Source: an uncultured bacterium
GTDB taxonomy: Bacteria; Planctomycetota; Phycisphaerae; Phycisphaerales; UBA1924
Assembly: GCA_913062615.1 (NCBI GenBank)
Contig: CAJXXI010000004.1
Coordinates: 1-36,165 of the forward strand
Reading direction: 5' to 3'
DNA: 36,165 bases
In this document: positions 34,874-36,165 of the stretch, piece after piece
Layout of the letters: every line of letters begins with the position of its first letter
Position numbering within the stretch: the stretch's first letter is position 1
Notes under the pieces: model-generated
The model's input: only the letters and a program-made list of their open reading frames with translations
Told to the model about the DNA's origin: nothing
The model's database searches: none
Program-made: the position numbers and the translations under genes

Positions 34874-36165
34874 TTATGGGCACCCGGCGTTGAAGGTGCT
34901 CAAGAAGGCCGAGATATCAAAGAAGTTAAACAGCCCGTCGTCGTTCAGATCGGCACCCGGGTCGCTTGCGCTGAACGCGGAGAGGAATGCCGAGACATCG
35001 AAGAAGTTCAACACGCCGAACGGTTCGGCGAGGTCTGCGTCATTGCAGCCGCCCGAGAGTTGATCGACGCCGACATAGATGTTGTCGATGTGGAACGCGC
35101 CGGTGGTTGATGCGCTGATCCGCAAACGCATCTCGGCGATCGCGATCGCGGTGAAGGGGACATCGATTTCGATGAGCTGGGCGTTGGTTGTCAGGTCTGC
35201 GCCGGTGATGGTGGCAGCGGGTATCCAGTCTTCGACGATATTGAGGACCTCGATGCTCAGCTCATCAGCTGGAGAAACCGATCCATCGGTCCACGCATCG
35301 AAGCGGATGAACGCCGGGACAACCCCGAACTGGTCGAGCGGGATATCACGTGATTCGATCAGGTCTCCGTCGGTGAGTTGTGCAGATAGGTTGTTCGAGG
35401 CGATCGATACGACGGCGCCTTGGACATCATCCCAGCGGGCACCTGAGATCATTGAGGACTCGAAGTTGTCCTCAAGCGGTGCGGTTGAATCGGCGAGGAG
35501 GTTGATGGAGAACGAGTCGATCATCCATGTGTCCGAAGCATCGGAGCCATTGGCAGCGAACCGGATCTTTGTGCCGTGCCATTCGTAATCGTTTGGCAGG
35601 ACGATCTCGTAGGAGACGAACTCTGAGCCGACGAGCCCTTGCCCGGAGATCGACACGAGTGTGGTCCATGTGTCGGGGAGGGTTTCTGGATTTTCTAGGT
35701 ATTGAACATCGAACGTTTCGCCCGGCTCGATGCTTGATGCTTTGAGATCAAACCCGAGGACAATATCACCAAAGAGCGAACGCCCCGCGAGGGCAACGGT
35801 TTCGAGGACATCGGTTTGGTTGAGTTCGAGCACGCTTGTGCCATTGGGCGCGTCGGGCGCCGTGGTTGTCTGGACACTGCCTGATGTCGCGACGAATACG
35901 TCTTGCCATGCGATCGATTCGAATGACTCGGCGATCGGTGTTTGGATCGGGCGGACATACGCCTGGGCGAGCTCGATCGCTTTTCGTGTGTTGACGCGTC
36001 CGCGTCCGAAGTGATCGTCGCGACCCGTTGCGCCCAGGTCATCGACGCTGTTGTAGAGGATGTGCTGGACATCGTCGCCGTTGAACTCTGGGTTGACGGC
36101 ATAGATCATCGCGCCGACGCCTGCAGCGATCGGTGATGCGTAGCTTGTGCCCGAGCCGTTGCCGT
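34874..36165 (-). CDS. S8 (subtilisin-like) serine peptidase, C-terminal part with GC-type dockerin-like tag; 5' end beyond the window
   Basis: At the window edge the minus strand reads GNGSGTSYASPIAAGVGAMIYAVNPEF (GTSxASP catalytic Ser motif); C-terminus VLNFFDVSAFLSAFSASDPGADLNDDGLFNFFDISAFLSTFNAGCP. Confidence 0.88.
   Translation of the reverse strand, partial: GNGSGTSYASPIAAGVGAMIYAVNPEFNGDDVQHILYNSVDDLGATGRDDHFGRGRVNTRKAIELAQAYVRPIQTPIAESFESIAWQDVFVATSGSVQTTTAPDAPNGTSVLELNQTDVLETVALAGRSLFGDIVLGFDLKASSIEPGETFDVQYLENPETLPDTWTTLVSISGQGLVGSEFVSYEIVLPNDYEWHGTKIRFAANGSDASDTWMIDSFSINLLADSTAPLEDNFESSMISGARWDDVQGAVVSIASNNLSAQLTDGDLIESRDIPLDQFGVVPAFIRFDAWTDGSVSPADELSIEVLNIVEDWIPAATITGADLTTNAQLIEIDVPFTAIAIAEMRLRISASTTGAFHIDNIYVGVDQLSGGCNDADLAEPFGVLNFFDVSAFLSAFSASDPGADLNDDGLFNFFDISAFLSTFNAGCP

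Noticed and set aside
30220-35050. Cellulosome interpretation of the dockerin-like domains
   Set aside because: No cohesin or scaffoldin in the window and the host proteins are peptidases and propellers; the terminal Gly-Cys-Pro suggests a different attachment role.
1-36165. CRISPR arrays, tRNA or rRNA genes, integrases or att sites
   Set aside because: No regularly spaced repeats, no tRNA cloverleaf or CCA ends recognised, and no integrase; the only transposase seen is the RAYT.

Overview
A 36 kb chromosomal window that reads as a Phycisphaerae-like planctomycete, inferred from GC-type dockerin C-termini, a PEP-CTERM-like cupredoxin and pseudopilins; this is not verified. Housekeeping genes: partial sucD, dinB, holA, recR, rpoN, clpC and lpdA. 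Regulatory and redox genes: a CHASE hybrid histidine kinase, a MarR / WrbA-like / pirin / SnoaL cluster and an FHA-GAF histidine kinase. A run of secreted proteins at the right end carries near-identical C-terminal dockerin-like tags. Most notable signals: (1) two paralogous four-gene cassettes (8090-10714 and 20361-22777), each encoding a MauE/DoxX-like membrane protein with a CGC motif, a short secreted Cys-rich peptide, a membrane-anchored hypothetical protein and a terminal pseudopilin; (2) cassette 1 lies between an about 270 bp truncated copy of the dinB 3' end and intact dinB, in direct orientation, as expected for Campbell-type integration; (3) a RAYT (Y1 transposase) gene bracketed by inverted REP-like palindromes with identical arms and different loops; (4) three copies of TTGT-N4-ACAAAT around the MarR/WrbA/pirin genes; (5) an M12-like metalloprotease with the catalytic Glu of HExxHxxGxxHD replaced by Gln; (6) a minus-strand-specific structured RNA or terminator upstream of recR. 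All calls come from reading the sequence and the supplied ORF track; no database searches were run.
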